64,000 nt of DNA from Rotaria sordida. Lineage: Eukaryota > Rotifera > Eurotatoria > Philodinida > Philodinidae. Below the pieces are notes generated by a model, which had not been told where the DNA came from, made no database searches, and was given only the letters and a program-made list of their open reading frames with translations. The position numbers and the translations under genes are program-made. Each line of letters starts with the position of its first letter. Position 1 is the stretch's first letter. Location of the stretch: assembly GCA_905250125.1 (NCBI GenBank), contig CAJNOL010000575.1:58832-122831 (forward strand), written 5' to 3'. Positions 12,923 through 26,500 of the stretch are shown piece by piece.

Positions 12923-14594
12923 AACATAATGTTGTTTATTTTGTTTTCTTTTTGTTTTCTTTTTATGTTTAAAAATAAAAATCAAGAAATTTTACGACAA
13001 AAACAAATATATATCGGTACATATGTCACTGTTATAAGATTGAATTCAATAAAGATATTTCTATGTAATACTTGCTGAAAGAGATACTAAGTATCTGTTA
13101 GCTACGAAGTTAATTATTATGATAATTATTGACGTCAGTTTTTATACATTTTATAGTTAGCTTTCTTTTGTTTTTCGAAAATATATTACAAATGAAATAT
13201 GAAGTAATAAATAATTCTTGTAGAATTTGTCGAACTCTATCGAATCATGTAAAAATATCTAGAAATTAAAATTTCGCTCCACTTTAATCACATAGATATA
13301 ACAAGAATGTTTATTTTTGCTGTAAAATATAAAATGTTTATTCATACTGAATAAAGGAACGATAAGTTTTCGTGATCTCGATGAAATTCGAACTATTTTA
13401 TTTTCAAATGATAGCTTCAATCTCGCTCTACAAAACTATATAATTCAGTTAGCTATCTTCATATGTATTTTGTATACAGAAAGTCAATTTACAGAGACGG
13501 ATCGAAACTTTTAGATCACTCGTTAGTACAATGCTCATCATTTGATGATTTCAGTTGAAATGTAAAATTACAAATTATGTATATCTTAATAAATAAAGAC
13601 TAATTTATTAAAAAAGCAAACAACCTGGAACATTCAGGTCATAGCTATTTGTATTCAAGAACAATTGTATATAGATTAAAATTTAAGTTTTACCAAAGTA
13701 CTTTTAAACACATCTATATATCATGTCAAAGCGTATGTAGAGTAGAGTACTTATTAATTAAAGTGCCTGAAATAAGAAAATAAATTGCAAAAGAAAAGAA
13801 ATGTTTTTCTTTCAGTCCCGGATATTTATCCAATGGTGGTAATAAAAAAAAAGGTCAAAAAAAAATCGTTTGTGTTATTTCAACGGAAGCTTGAGAAAAT
13901 GATGCTACGTATAATTAATTGAGAATATGCTGTAGCTTTTTTTCTTAACGATTGACGTCATTAGTTTTTAAGAATATTTCTTAGAATGTTGAGCATTTTC
14001 TTTTTAAAAATTTCAAGTTTTTTTTTTATGATTAATATCATAAGTTCGAAAAGTATTAGACACTCTGTTTTCTGTCAAAAGCAATTTTCAACTATCAAAC
14101 AATAAATAACAAAGAAGGAGAGAAATCTCTCTGATGGTACTTATTAGATCACAAAAGAAAAGAAAGAATAAAGTTCTTTTTGGTCATTGAAAATTATATT
14201 TGCTTGTTGATCATTAAGAATATTCTCGATATTTTTTCTTTTATGCTCTCATAAACACTTTTCAAAATTGGTTATATTCAATTTATATATATATATATAG
14301 ATATAAAATTTTTTTTTATTTAATTACTTGAAAATGCGCATATAAGAAAAATGTGAAAAGTGTTCAAAAAGTAATTTTTTTCTTAAAGAAAATATAACGT
14401 CAACTAAAATAATTATAACACGTACTTTTGAAAACGAGTATTAAAAAACGGAACAAAGAAAAAAAAAAGAAGTTGTGACCGTCTTTTTTAGGAAATAACT
14501 AACACATCATTTTACATTTTTAATTGAAAGAAAAAAGTTGCTTTCAACTTGAATTGAAATATTCAAAGAATAAAAACAAATTATTCTCAACCCA
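12923..14594. other. Spacer between TMEM41 and polycystin genes
   Basis: About 1.67 kb of AT-rich non-coding DNA. A short TA run lies at 14286-14299. No gene, long inverted repeat or dispersed repeat was recognised. The last part should hold the polycystin promoter and 5' UTR. Confidence 0.5.
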
Positions 14595-17500
14595 ATGAAT
14601 CGAACTTGGTTATTCCATGTTCTGATTTCGGTATGATTTATTTGATAGATTATTACTAATCATAATTATTCGTTTTTTTTTCTTAAGTTATGTTTTATCA
14701 ATTATATAACAGCAGTTTCAGTTGAAACACAAAGTAAACTTATATATAAAAAGGAAACAAATAAGACTCAATCAATGAATAATGGATATATATTTTTTTT
14801 CTTTAGATCTATTAGGTTGTGGATCAATTACTCGTCCATCTCGAATCTATCCATATAGTCCAGCTAATTATGATTTCAATTTGAATACACCTGCAACATG
14901 TATGCAAGCATGTTCAGCAGCTGGTTATGCATATGCAAGTGTATCTGCTGGTCGTTTATGTTTTTGTGGTTCATTATCAACTAATATTTCATTGTTAAGT
15001 TCAACAACAACATTATGTCAAATTGAGATATGTACAGGTAATTCGAATGTTTATTGTGGTGATAATTATTATGAACTTGTTTATACTTCAATGGGTGTTA
15101 TTGATGTAAGTTTTTGTTTTTATTTTTATTTTTGTATTTGATCTATTAAAAAAATAAAATCTTAGTCGGCAAGTATTGTTTTAATTGGTGGCACATCACC
15201 TATGGCTTTACAAATTAATCAAAATTATCAATTTGCTGTTAGTTATCAAGGTGCAGTTAGTTATATTAATTATCTTATTGATTTTGGTGATGGTACACAA
15301 ACGGATTGGTTTAATGGAATATTGAATACACCAACAATAGTTTCACATATTTTTTCAAAAACTGGCAAATTTTCAATATCAATGGCAGCTCGATCATTAG
15401 TTGGAATGCAGGTAAAATTAGATTTGCGGAATGAGTTTCTATTTTTCTTGTTAAATTAGTACAATATTATTTTTTGATTTTATCGAATTCTTATACATGT
15501 TAAATTATGTGTAAATTGAATTGAATTTGCACTTTTGCAAAATGTTCATAGAAAAAATATAATGATAGAAAAATGAAATTAGCAGGAAGTAAAATACATT
15601 CTTTTTTTTTCTCACTGTGTTAAATTACTCAAAAAGAACTGGTATACTAGAGTCATTCGATTCGACTAAAAATTTCAAAATAATTTGAAAAATCATTTAG
15701 TTGATATACGAATTACGTTTTTGGCTTATGATGTCATATTTCCTAATAAAATAATCATAATTTGGAATAAAAAACTCTCTATCATTTTGAAGTTTTCTAG
15801 TTGAATGTGAAACATGAGTTGACATGCAAATACCTTCTTCTGTTCGATTTGATTTCGATTCTTTATCGAGGTTATTACTTGTTTTTTTTTAATGTTTCTT
15901 TACCCTGAACATTTGTCAAAAACATTAGTTCTTTCAGCTCATACTTGACAAGATGGCATTAGCTTAATAGTTCTTTCATTCAAATGTAATTAGCAAATTG
16001 ATGTCTAACGTTATGATGGAAACGTCTAAGAATTTTAGGATAGACTCCATTGCACAGATTATATCAATGATGAAGTTTACAGCAAAAATTACTACATAAA
16101 AACTAATTTTTCCAAAGATCTGTTCATATCACAGAACAAGACTTTTTATTTTGCTATCATCTGAAGATTTGCCAAAAAGGATTTCGTACTAGTTAGAATT
16201 AGTATTTCGACTTTGCATTCAATTGCAAAAAGATGCTTTGTTTCTATATTCGTATACACGAGGAAATGTTTTCAACTGATCAATCGCTTACAGATTATTG
16301 ACCATGCTGATTCTAAATATGATCATAAAAAATCTTCTTAGGTCTTCATATGTTGGTTTTTAGACTAAAAAGTTTTTCGCCAAGAATTGTTTTTTGATCT
16401 ACTCAGCTTATAGAGCATATCGAATTGTATAGAAAACAGTAACTTTTTCTGCAGATAATATAGACATTTTAGTTTTCATACAATAGATACAGATCAACAT
16501 TTCAATATGAAAATTCTCAAGACAATATTATTTTATTTGAAACTCATTTTTGGAAAAATAGAAAAGATTATTGAGTTATAGAGAACTCTATATGCTCTCT
16601 ATCTTGAATAGATCAAAAATGATTTTAGCAGCATTTTTATTTGTCTGAAAACCAGCATATGAAGATCTGAAGAAATTTCTCCTGGTCATATTCTGAATTA
16701 GTATGATCGATAGTCCACAATCTAGTAACTTTTGTTAAAAAACATATTGACCAGTTGAAAACGTTCCGTCGTCAGCCATGTCATTGATGACTTTAGGATG
16801 TCATTAACAGCAAATCAAGTCAATTTTTTGAAAAACCTAAGTATGTTCAGACAAAATTTTGTATGAAAGATTTGTAGTTTGAAGTGTCCTCTACAAAACG
16901 CTCTATTTAATTTTTAAGAATACTTTTTGAATTCGAAGTATTTGTAAATGAAAGGGTAGGCAGTAAAAATCTGTATTCGTTTCTCTTGTGTATTATGTCA
17001 CTAAGGCTAGTTTTTCAATCATAACTCGGTGAAACAAAGGTCTTTCACAGTTCAAAGATATACACATTTTTATTTTATGAAATTACATCACTTACGAATG
17101 AAATTGCTAATATTTATTCAAAAAATTTGATATCAACCTGTCTAATTTAATCATATTACTTTTTAAAGCCAGTAATGTCTGCAATGACAGTGAAAGTTTC
17201 TGATCAAATCTCATCATTGGATGTATCAATGACGTGTCCAAATGTAACAGTAACACAGAAAACTATTTCATGTATTTTTACATCCATACGTGGTACTGAT
17301 TTAACGGCTAAATTAAATTACAATTCATCAACTCCATCTCATTCAATTATTAATGTTCCAAGTAAAATTTTTCTGAGATCACTAAAGAAACTTTTTTTTT
17401 TCGATTGTTTTTAGATGCTCAATATTATATATTTGGTTCATCATATGTTACACATAATCCAACAATAGATTCATCAGGAAATTTACTTACTATAAATGAT

Positions 17501-20500
17501 ATTGTTATTTTACCTCAAAGTACTATTACTATTGCTGGTCGAATAGCATCAATACAATTTTATAGTTCAGGAGCTGGTACAATCAATATTTATGTAATAA
17601 AATAAATAAATAATTTTCTACTTGAAAAGATTTATAAATATCTGTTTTTCTTTTTCTTTTTTTTTAGTTACTTCGTCCTAGTTGTACATCACCATTGACT
17701 TATTGTTATAATACAAATACATGTGGTAGTTGTACAAATCCATATTCATTACAATGTTCAACAAATATTTATTCAACAATAACTCATTTATGTGTTAATA
17801 CAACATTAACTCAACGTTTTCAACAATCAACTTATTCCAATGTACAATTTGAAATTATTGCTCAATGGACAATAACAACAACTGGTATAAATTATCAACA
17901 AATTATTGCAAATTCATCATTGAATATGATGAATAAAACAGTACTTGTTGGTGATATTTTAGCATTTAAAGGTTTATATATTGCAAAAAATATTGCAATT
18001 GATGGAACTGAAGATTATCGATGTTTAAATCCAACAATAGCAAGTAATATATTTACATGTTCAATTGGAAGTTTATCATCAAATAATACAAAATATCGAT
18101 ATTTACTTCAAACAACAATTATACAAGCCATACAAATTGCACCAAATACTATTTATGATAATGTTGGATATTATTCTGTTGAAGGTCAATTAACACAAAA
18201 CAATTTAACAACATATTCTGCTTCAACTATTTTACCTGTTATTTATGGTATTGAATCGATTAATATTACTGGACCATCAGTAACAAATGTTAATGCTACT
18301 GTAACATTTCAAGCCAATATATATCCTGCTAGTAAGTATTTTCAAAATAATAACATTTATTTTTATATGATTAAAATTATTTGATCTTTTTTTTTTTGTT
18401 TTTATTATTTAGATGCAACAGCAACAATATATATGTGGTATATTGATGGTAATTATATATTAAATTCAACAACAAATATGATGAATACATCATTTCCATT
18501 AATTGGTACATATACTATTGGTTGTCAAGCACAAAATCTTCTTTCAACAAGATATGCTTCAACATCAATTGTTATAGAAGATATTATACAAAATTTTACA
18601 TTACATGCTGGTAATTTAACAAATGTTTCAACTTCTCATCCATTTGAAACAGCACAATTTCAATTAAGAATGACTACAGGTAGTAATTACGCATGTCATA
18701 TTAATTATGATACATCACAATCAGTAAGCAGACTTTATTATTATACATATGGTTATATACCTGGAAGTTATGTTAGTCATCAATATTTACAACCAGGAGA
18801 ATATAATGTAAGTCAAATTTATTATACATCATCGTAAAAATAAATATTCTTTTAATAATATTGAATATGTTGAAATCAATTTTCATAGAGATTCATTGAA
18901 AAGAAGAAAAATACCCCTGCATTTCAGCTACTTTGCGACAGACTCAATAGCTCGATATCTTCACTGCAACTATAACTAGCTGTAACTCTAAACAGAAGAC
19001 CTATCTGACGCAGAATTTGTGCGCTCAACTGCTTTGAACTCTTCATACACACTAACTAACCACAAGCGCAGATGTATATCACAACGTATAATCAGCATGC
19101 TATTGGACCGATGATCCGAGAGACATAGCCGTTAGTAATTTGTCCAGAGTCATTTCATAGCTGAAAATTTTGAAGTTTGCACACTGTACTTTGTCATCCA
19201 CACCCTTACACTCCATCTTATATTAAGTGATAAAATTTAATAATAATAACGGTAGTTATGATAAATCACAATGTTAATTAGCTAGAAAAAATCAAACATA
19301 TATATCACTTGGTTCTGTATTTAATATTTTAAAAAGAAAAAAAACACATCTCCTAAAGATGAACATCTTTCAAAAATTCCCATGGTATTCATTTAAGAGA
19401 AGTTTTACTATAATTACTACTCTTAAACATTAGTGATAACTAAATAATATATTAAATTTTGAAGTACATAACTACTGAATATGATTTCTAAAATAAAATA
19501 ATCATAACACTATACAATTCAAATAGATATTTATCTAAATAATTCTTTAGGTTTATGCTTATTGTGAAAATTCTGTTAGTAATGTATCATATTCATTTAT
19601 TCATTATGTACAATATGCAATTAGTGGTCTTCAATTACAACAACGTGGCATAGGAAAAAATACAAATTTTCGTTTAAATTTTACTATAGCACAAGGAACA
19701 GCACCACAATTTCGAATTATTGTTAATGGTATACAAGTTAATTACACATATAATGAACAATATAATCTTGTTCAAACAGATTATTTTCCTGGTCAATCAT
19801 CATCAATAAATTATACTGTTGAAGCTTATGCATGGAATTATATATCATCAAGTTATATATCTAATATATTTGCAATTGTTTCACCTATAATTAATCCTCA
19901 AATACGATCATCAGTTATAAATACATATTTTCCAGGTCCTATTCTATTTGAATATACAATGGAATCAGGTTCAAATATAGATATATTATTTTCATTTGGT
20001 GATACAATTACTAATAATCCAGTTTTATGTCAATATTATGGTGATTATCCAACAAATGTATGGAATTATTGTCCAAATACAAATCATACATTTGAAATTC
20101 CTGGTACATTAACAATTGTTGTTGCTTTTACAAATCCTATAAGTACAGTTTATAAATATTTAACCATAACATTAACAACATCAGTTAATCCAATTGAGGT
20201 GCTAACAAATTTACAAACATCATCAAGTCAATGTGCAGCTGCTTTTGTTGATAATCGTGCTATTGCATCATTTATTATTCGATCAACAAATACAATATCT
20301 AAACCAGCTTCAAATGCACAACTTATTATTATACCTGATTCAATTAATCAACCAACAATTAAATATGGACCATTTCAATTAACATTTAATTATTTTGCTT
20401 CACCTGCAATTACTTCAAGTGGACTTGATGTTATTTATACAGCACTTGGTAAGATAAACGAAAAATATTTTAGATATATAAAAATCATATATATATATTT

Positions 20501-23500
20501 TTTTTTTTTCTTCATCTTTCTTATAGGAAATTATACAGCTGTTTTTCAAGTTAGTAATAGTATGGATTCAACAAGTATTAGTTGTATTGTACAAGTTGTA
20601 CCAACTCTTCAACAAGTTTATTATTCAATTAATTCATTAAATTGGCCATTGAATGGTATAAATTCATTTAAAGCTTCAGTTTATATTGGTGATCCAAATC
20701 CAGGTATAGTTATGATAACATGGAATTTTGGTGATGGTACAATTATTTCTAGAACAAGAATAGGTATAGAATTTAGATATATTGATATTGTAGTATAACT
20801 TTTTGTTTTATGTTCACTAATGATTTAGATTTCATTATTTAAAAACAAAATAGTGAATAATTAGTTTTCTAATGCTTTAATATTTTGTATTTGTAAGTTA
20901 AAAGAAGAATTCTTTTATAGACGAATGATTAGATATTTACATCGTTAATTATGCATGATTATTAATAAAATGAAAATATTAGCAAAAATCGATCATTCGT
21001 AACATAATAATATGACTATCGACATTTCGTTAAATTTTTAGTCATGTATTGATCTTACATTCAAATATTCTATTATATATAGAACTATTAGTTAGTTCAA
21101 TTGTTTTTGTTTTTCACAACTTTTCTATTTATGTTTCGATTTCTATTGACTTATCCATTAAATAGAATAAAATTAAAATAACTTAACGACGAAAATAAAT
21201 CTCAGAGAAAGAAAGTTGTTCAGTAGGTAACACGCGCTTATGCTAATGCAGCATCCAAAAATTTCGTATTTAATAAAATAAAAATTGGAGATCTTTCCAT
21301 TTTGAGATAAATTAGATTACACAAGATATGTTCTTATACGAGAAAAAATGATTTTGGTTACTAATACAGACGTGTAGGACCAAATAAATAAAACTGTACT
21401 GAGGTTGGGACTAGAAGAAAGAAAGTTGTTCGAATCGGAACTAAAAATTATAGTTAAATTTTTGTCAAACATGATTTAAAACGAGTGTTGAAGTATAGGG
21501 ATAGAAATTTGGACCTTTCACAAACATAACAGATATCACGAAGAGACTAACGCCGGTCATGATAGATATAACCGCGAGATTAATTTCTATGATAGGATTA
21601 GTTTGATAGTTGTCCTTTAATTTTCTTTCACACTCACTACAATATATTGCGATTAATATCTTTCATCACCGATATGTATTAGCGGTAGGTAGAAACTCAT
21701 AATCTGAAACATTTATTGATTAATCCTCTCTTTTACAATGCCACTCGCTCCATTGTGTTGCACATCTTAATCTTGCAGTGACTACGCTAATAGTTTTGCT
21801 ATGATTTTTTTAGCGAATTATCTTATACGTCGCACTAATCTAAGCGAAATTCAAGAGAGATGACCAGAAAGAGTTATATTCTTCAATTGAATATTTCAAA
21901 ATATGAGAATTTAAGATTTTTTTATAAATTTAATGAGAATAAATTCTGAAATAGTTTTCTCTCAGCTCGGATCGGAACTAAAAAAATTTGATCCCCCACA
22001 TCTGTAGTTACTACATTTCCAATTAGGTTTCATACTTTGAATAAAATAAATAATTTAACAAACCTCTGAAACAAAAAAAAAGTTACACATGCGAATTTTC
22101 TATTTTATTTAACTAACAGAAATTAAAATTTAGCTCTATTATTTCGTTTAATTTCTAATAATTATAATTTCATTCATCATTATATTTATAATAAATTCAT
22201 TTTTCTATTATTATTATTATCCATAGCTTTGATCTATTTTGTTTTAACAATTTTCGACATTTTTTGAATATTTATTTATTTCTATCGAATAAATATATAA
22301 ATAAGATTCTTAATTTTGAATTCATCTAACCTATAATAATATTATCTAGAAACTCAATTTGATGCAGCTGATACAGAATCCCATCTTTATTTATCAGTTG
22401 GTACTTATACATTGACAATTATAGTTCAAGGACCAATGAATACTATAACAAAAAATTTTTCTATTAATGTTGAATATGCTGTTTCGAGCTTTATTGTAAA
22501 TTTTACAAATATTATCGGTTCTTCAGATCAACTTATTTATGGTGGCAGTAAGTTTTTATAGAAAAAGGATATTTAAATCAAATTAAACTTAAATATTTCT
22601 TAGCTCCAAAAACAATATCAATTAATATACTAGATTTAAGTATACCATTTGCATCAAATTCTCGTCTATTTATTGATTATAATGATACAAGTCTATTGGC
22701 AACAAATAATGTTATTAATGTTGCATTACCATATTATGGTTCTTATACATTTTTTTCTCCTGGTATATATTTAGTTAATTTTACTGTTTATAACCGTGTT
22801 TCATCAATAACACAAATAATTAAAATTGGTATTAATGCACCATTTGATAATTATCAATTTACTGTTTGTTATTTATTACCAACATTAACAAGTTCATTAA
22901 GTGATACATGTAATTTAACATTAAATAATGGATTTTATTATATACCTAAACAAAGTCAATTAGTTATTTATGTAACATGGACAAATCCAGGTAAATAAAA
23001 AGAAGACAGAATTTTATTTTTATGTTAAAATTTCCTTTTTTTTTTATTTTAAGATGGTATTCCTGAATTATTTGATGTTTTCTTTAAAAGTTCTTCTATT
23101 ATTGTATTTAATCAATCATTAACAATAAGTCAAGTAACAAATGTATATGAAATTGTTGGAGTAACTACAGGTTCACCATTATATCGTTTAGTTATTGATC
23201 TTGAAAATAATCCTCTATTAATAGTAAGTTGAAATTAATCGATTAAATAACAAAAAAACATTTTTTTTTTATTTTAATTTTTAATTCAAGGATGGTTTAT
23301 ATACTATTGAAGTAAAAACTCGTAATCCATCACGCATAGGAACATATTCATTAAATATTTTTATTCTTTCAATGATTGCTGGTTTAACAATAAATGATAA
23401 AAATATTCTTGTTCCAATGAATGTTCCAAAAACATTTCAAGCTAAATATCAAAATTTTTCATCATTATCTTGTTTATATATTCAATATTCAGATAATATA

Positions 23501-26500
23501 AATGAATGTTATGGTGATTCATTAACATGTTTATCATTACCAAATGATTTATCATCAATTTTACAAACATGTTCATTACCAATTCAAACATTTATTTATG
23601 AAAATTCATCAATTTTATTTACACGAACATTTAATACATCGTATGCATGGTTACATGCTTATGCATGGAATTCTATAACATTAATAAGTTCAAGAAGTTA
23701 TTTTTCATTTCCATTATCAAGTGATGGTTGTAGTTTACCAATAGTACAATTTAATATTTATAATCCCATAATACGTTGGGCACGTCGTATTCAACGTAGT
23801 GAAGCATTTTCAATAGCTGTTCAAATAGGTTTTAATTGTTCAAGATCATTAAATAATACAAAACAATGGAATATATTACAATGTAATACTGATACAGAAA
23901 TATGTTATCAAACACCATTATTAAATCAATTAATATCTCAATTATTATCAGCTAAAACATCAGAAATCTATATTAGATCACAAATGTTACCTATAGGAAC
24001 ATATTTATTTAATTTTACTGTTTCAATGAACTTACAAACAAAGGTATCAACATCAGATTATACTTATATAAAAATTATTCCATCAAATATAAGAGTTAAT
24101 TTACTTGCAAATGGAACATCAATGATAACAAATGGTATAACACAAAGTCTTTTATTTCAACCAGGTGTTTATTCAATTGATCCTGATTCAAATTATTTTA
24201 ATGCTGAGGTAAATTATGTTCTGTTTTTTTTGGTTATTTAATTATTTTTAACAAAAAAAAACAAAACATGTTTGTTTGTGATTTTAGAATTGGACATTTA
24301 AATATTATTGTCGTATATATCAACAAGCTTCATATCCAAGTTTCGATGGAGAGGAAATAACAATTGATTCAAATAATATTGATCCAGCTAATCCATCGTG
24401 TTTCAGTTCACCGGGTAATTTCAATTAAGCCCTTTCCTTCCTCCGTCAAAACTCGATCTTGGACCTGGTGTATTCAAATCACATGAAATTTTTAAAATCT
24501 GTGATAGAGTCTATCCTAACATTTTCAGCTTCCTATATCATGTCGTTTTCATGAGATATTCAATAAACAACAATAAAAAAAAAAGTTCATTGGACAACTG
24601 AAAATTCTCTATAGGCTCCCATTTTATAGATTTAATTTTCTTTTTCTTTATTTGAAAGAGTGTGTCAGATGGTAGAACTCTTTTTTTTTAAATGTCTTAT
24701 TTTTTATGTGGAGAAAAAGTATGACAAGTTCAATACATCTTTGCTTTTAAAATTTTTCCTATTCGAAATTTTTGTTCTCTTGATTTTTTTTCGTTTATAC
24801 CAAAGATAATTTCATTTAGAACGTCAAACTTATTATAACATTTTCATAGAAATATTTTTCAAAAAAAAATTGATTTCATTACTTTTGAATATCGATTTCT
24901 TTTCTTAGGTAATACAACTTATTTTAAATATGGACCAAATAATAATCAATCAATTCTTTATATTCAACCACATGCTTTACAATCTGATCGATCATATGAA
25001 TTTAAAGCTATTCTAACAAATATTTATGATACATCACTTAAATATACAGGTTATGTTTTAGTACAAATTCAAGACGCTGATTCGGTTTTGATTTCTGCCA
25101 AGTAAGATTGAAAAGAAAAGAAAATCTAATCAAATGCCTGTTTCTTTTAGATGTATTATTAGAATGTGTTTACCAAATGTTGAATATCAACGTATTAATC
25201 CAAATACACAAGCTCTTCTAACATCTTCTTGTATTGACAATTGTGATAATATTACAGATATTATTATTCAATGGAGTGTTTATCGTGGTTTTACAACAGG
25301 TTATCCAAATAATGATATTCGATGGATTTTATATACAAATATGAGTGCATACGATGATATATTATTTTACGGTTAATAAAAAAAAAATTAATTTTTTGTT
25401 TTGTTCTAATGTTAATGATTTGATGTTTTTTTTATTTTTTCTTTTAAAGGTCGAAATACAAAGAATTTCACGGTAGTAAATACATTATTTTTAAGTAATC
25501 AAGCAGTTATATACTGGAAATTTGAATCAACCTATACTGTAACGACAAGAAATGGTGTAGCAACTGGTACCGGTGCTGTGCGATTTGTAATTAATTTACC
25601 ACCACAAAATGGTACATGTACTTCCGATCGAACAAATGGAACAACTATGACACTTTTTCAATTTACATGTTTAAATTGGGCCGATGCAGATGGTATCAGT
25701 GGTTATACATTTTATGGTATGTATTCTCATATGAAATAAAATCATAGTATACTTATTATTAATAAATTTTTATAAAGAAAGTTAAGAATAAACTGGACTT
25801 TTCTAGTTTTCTGTATAATGTAGTATAGAGAAAAATTTTGTCTTCGAATACACATTTTTTTTAAGAAATTAAGAAGATGTAAAATGGTAATATTAGATTT
25901 TCAGGAGAAATGAATTCATTTTTCTTTCTTGATAAAATTTGATAACCAATGAGGAATGTCGTATTGGAATTATCATAAGCATTATTTTTAGTTCTAATAA
26001 ATGTAGAGCTCGTCGGATCCAAAATTTTCAGAGTCGGATTCGATCCAACAGGTTCTAAATGCATGTGTTACCTGTGACTGGACCTCTCAGAATTAAAGCT
26101 CAAAACTTCTCCATAAAAGAACGCTTTTGTTCTGCTATGACAATGACACTTCCAGATAGAAGAAAAAAAATACCATTGCTGTTTTAAGATTTACTTCGTA
26201 GTAATTAATTCTAATGGTAAATAATACTACATGCTGATACAATATTCCTACAACTAGCTTAAGATTCAACTTTGAAGATACTACTAAAAAAAATCTAAGT
26301 TAATAAAATATGTTAAAGATATAGATAATATTATTATCAAAGGATTTTGAACAAAAGAAATCATTTTATGATACTATTGAAAAAAATTCTCAGTTTGGTC
26401 GACTTCTTTTTTTGATAACTACGATCTGTAAAACAAATTCTAGGAATCATTTATAGTTGCCAAAAAAAGATCAACTATTTGAAAAATCTTATTCATTCTA

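Noticed and set aside
20817..22300. Direct word repeats as a possible complete transposon in polycystin intron 10
   Set aside because: Repeats are only 13-15 bp, not terminal and not inverted; no element boundaries could be drawn.
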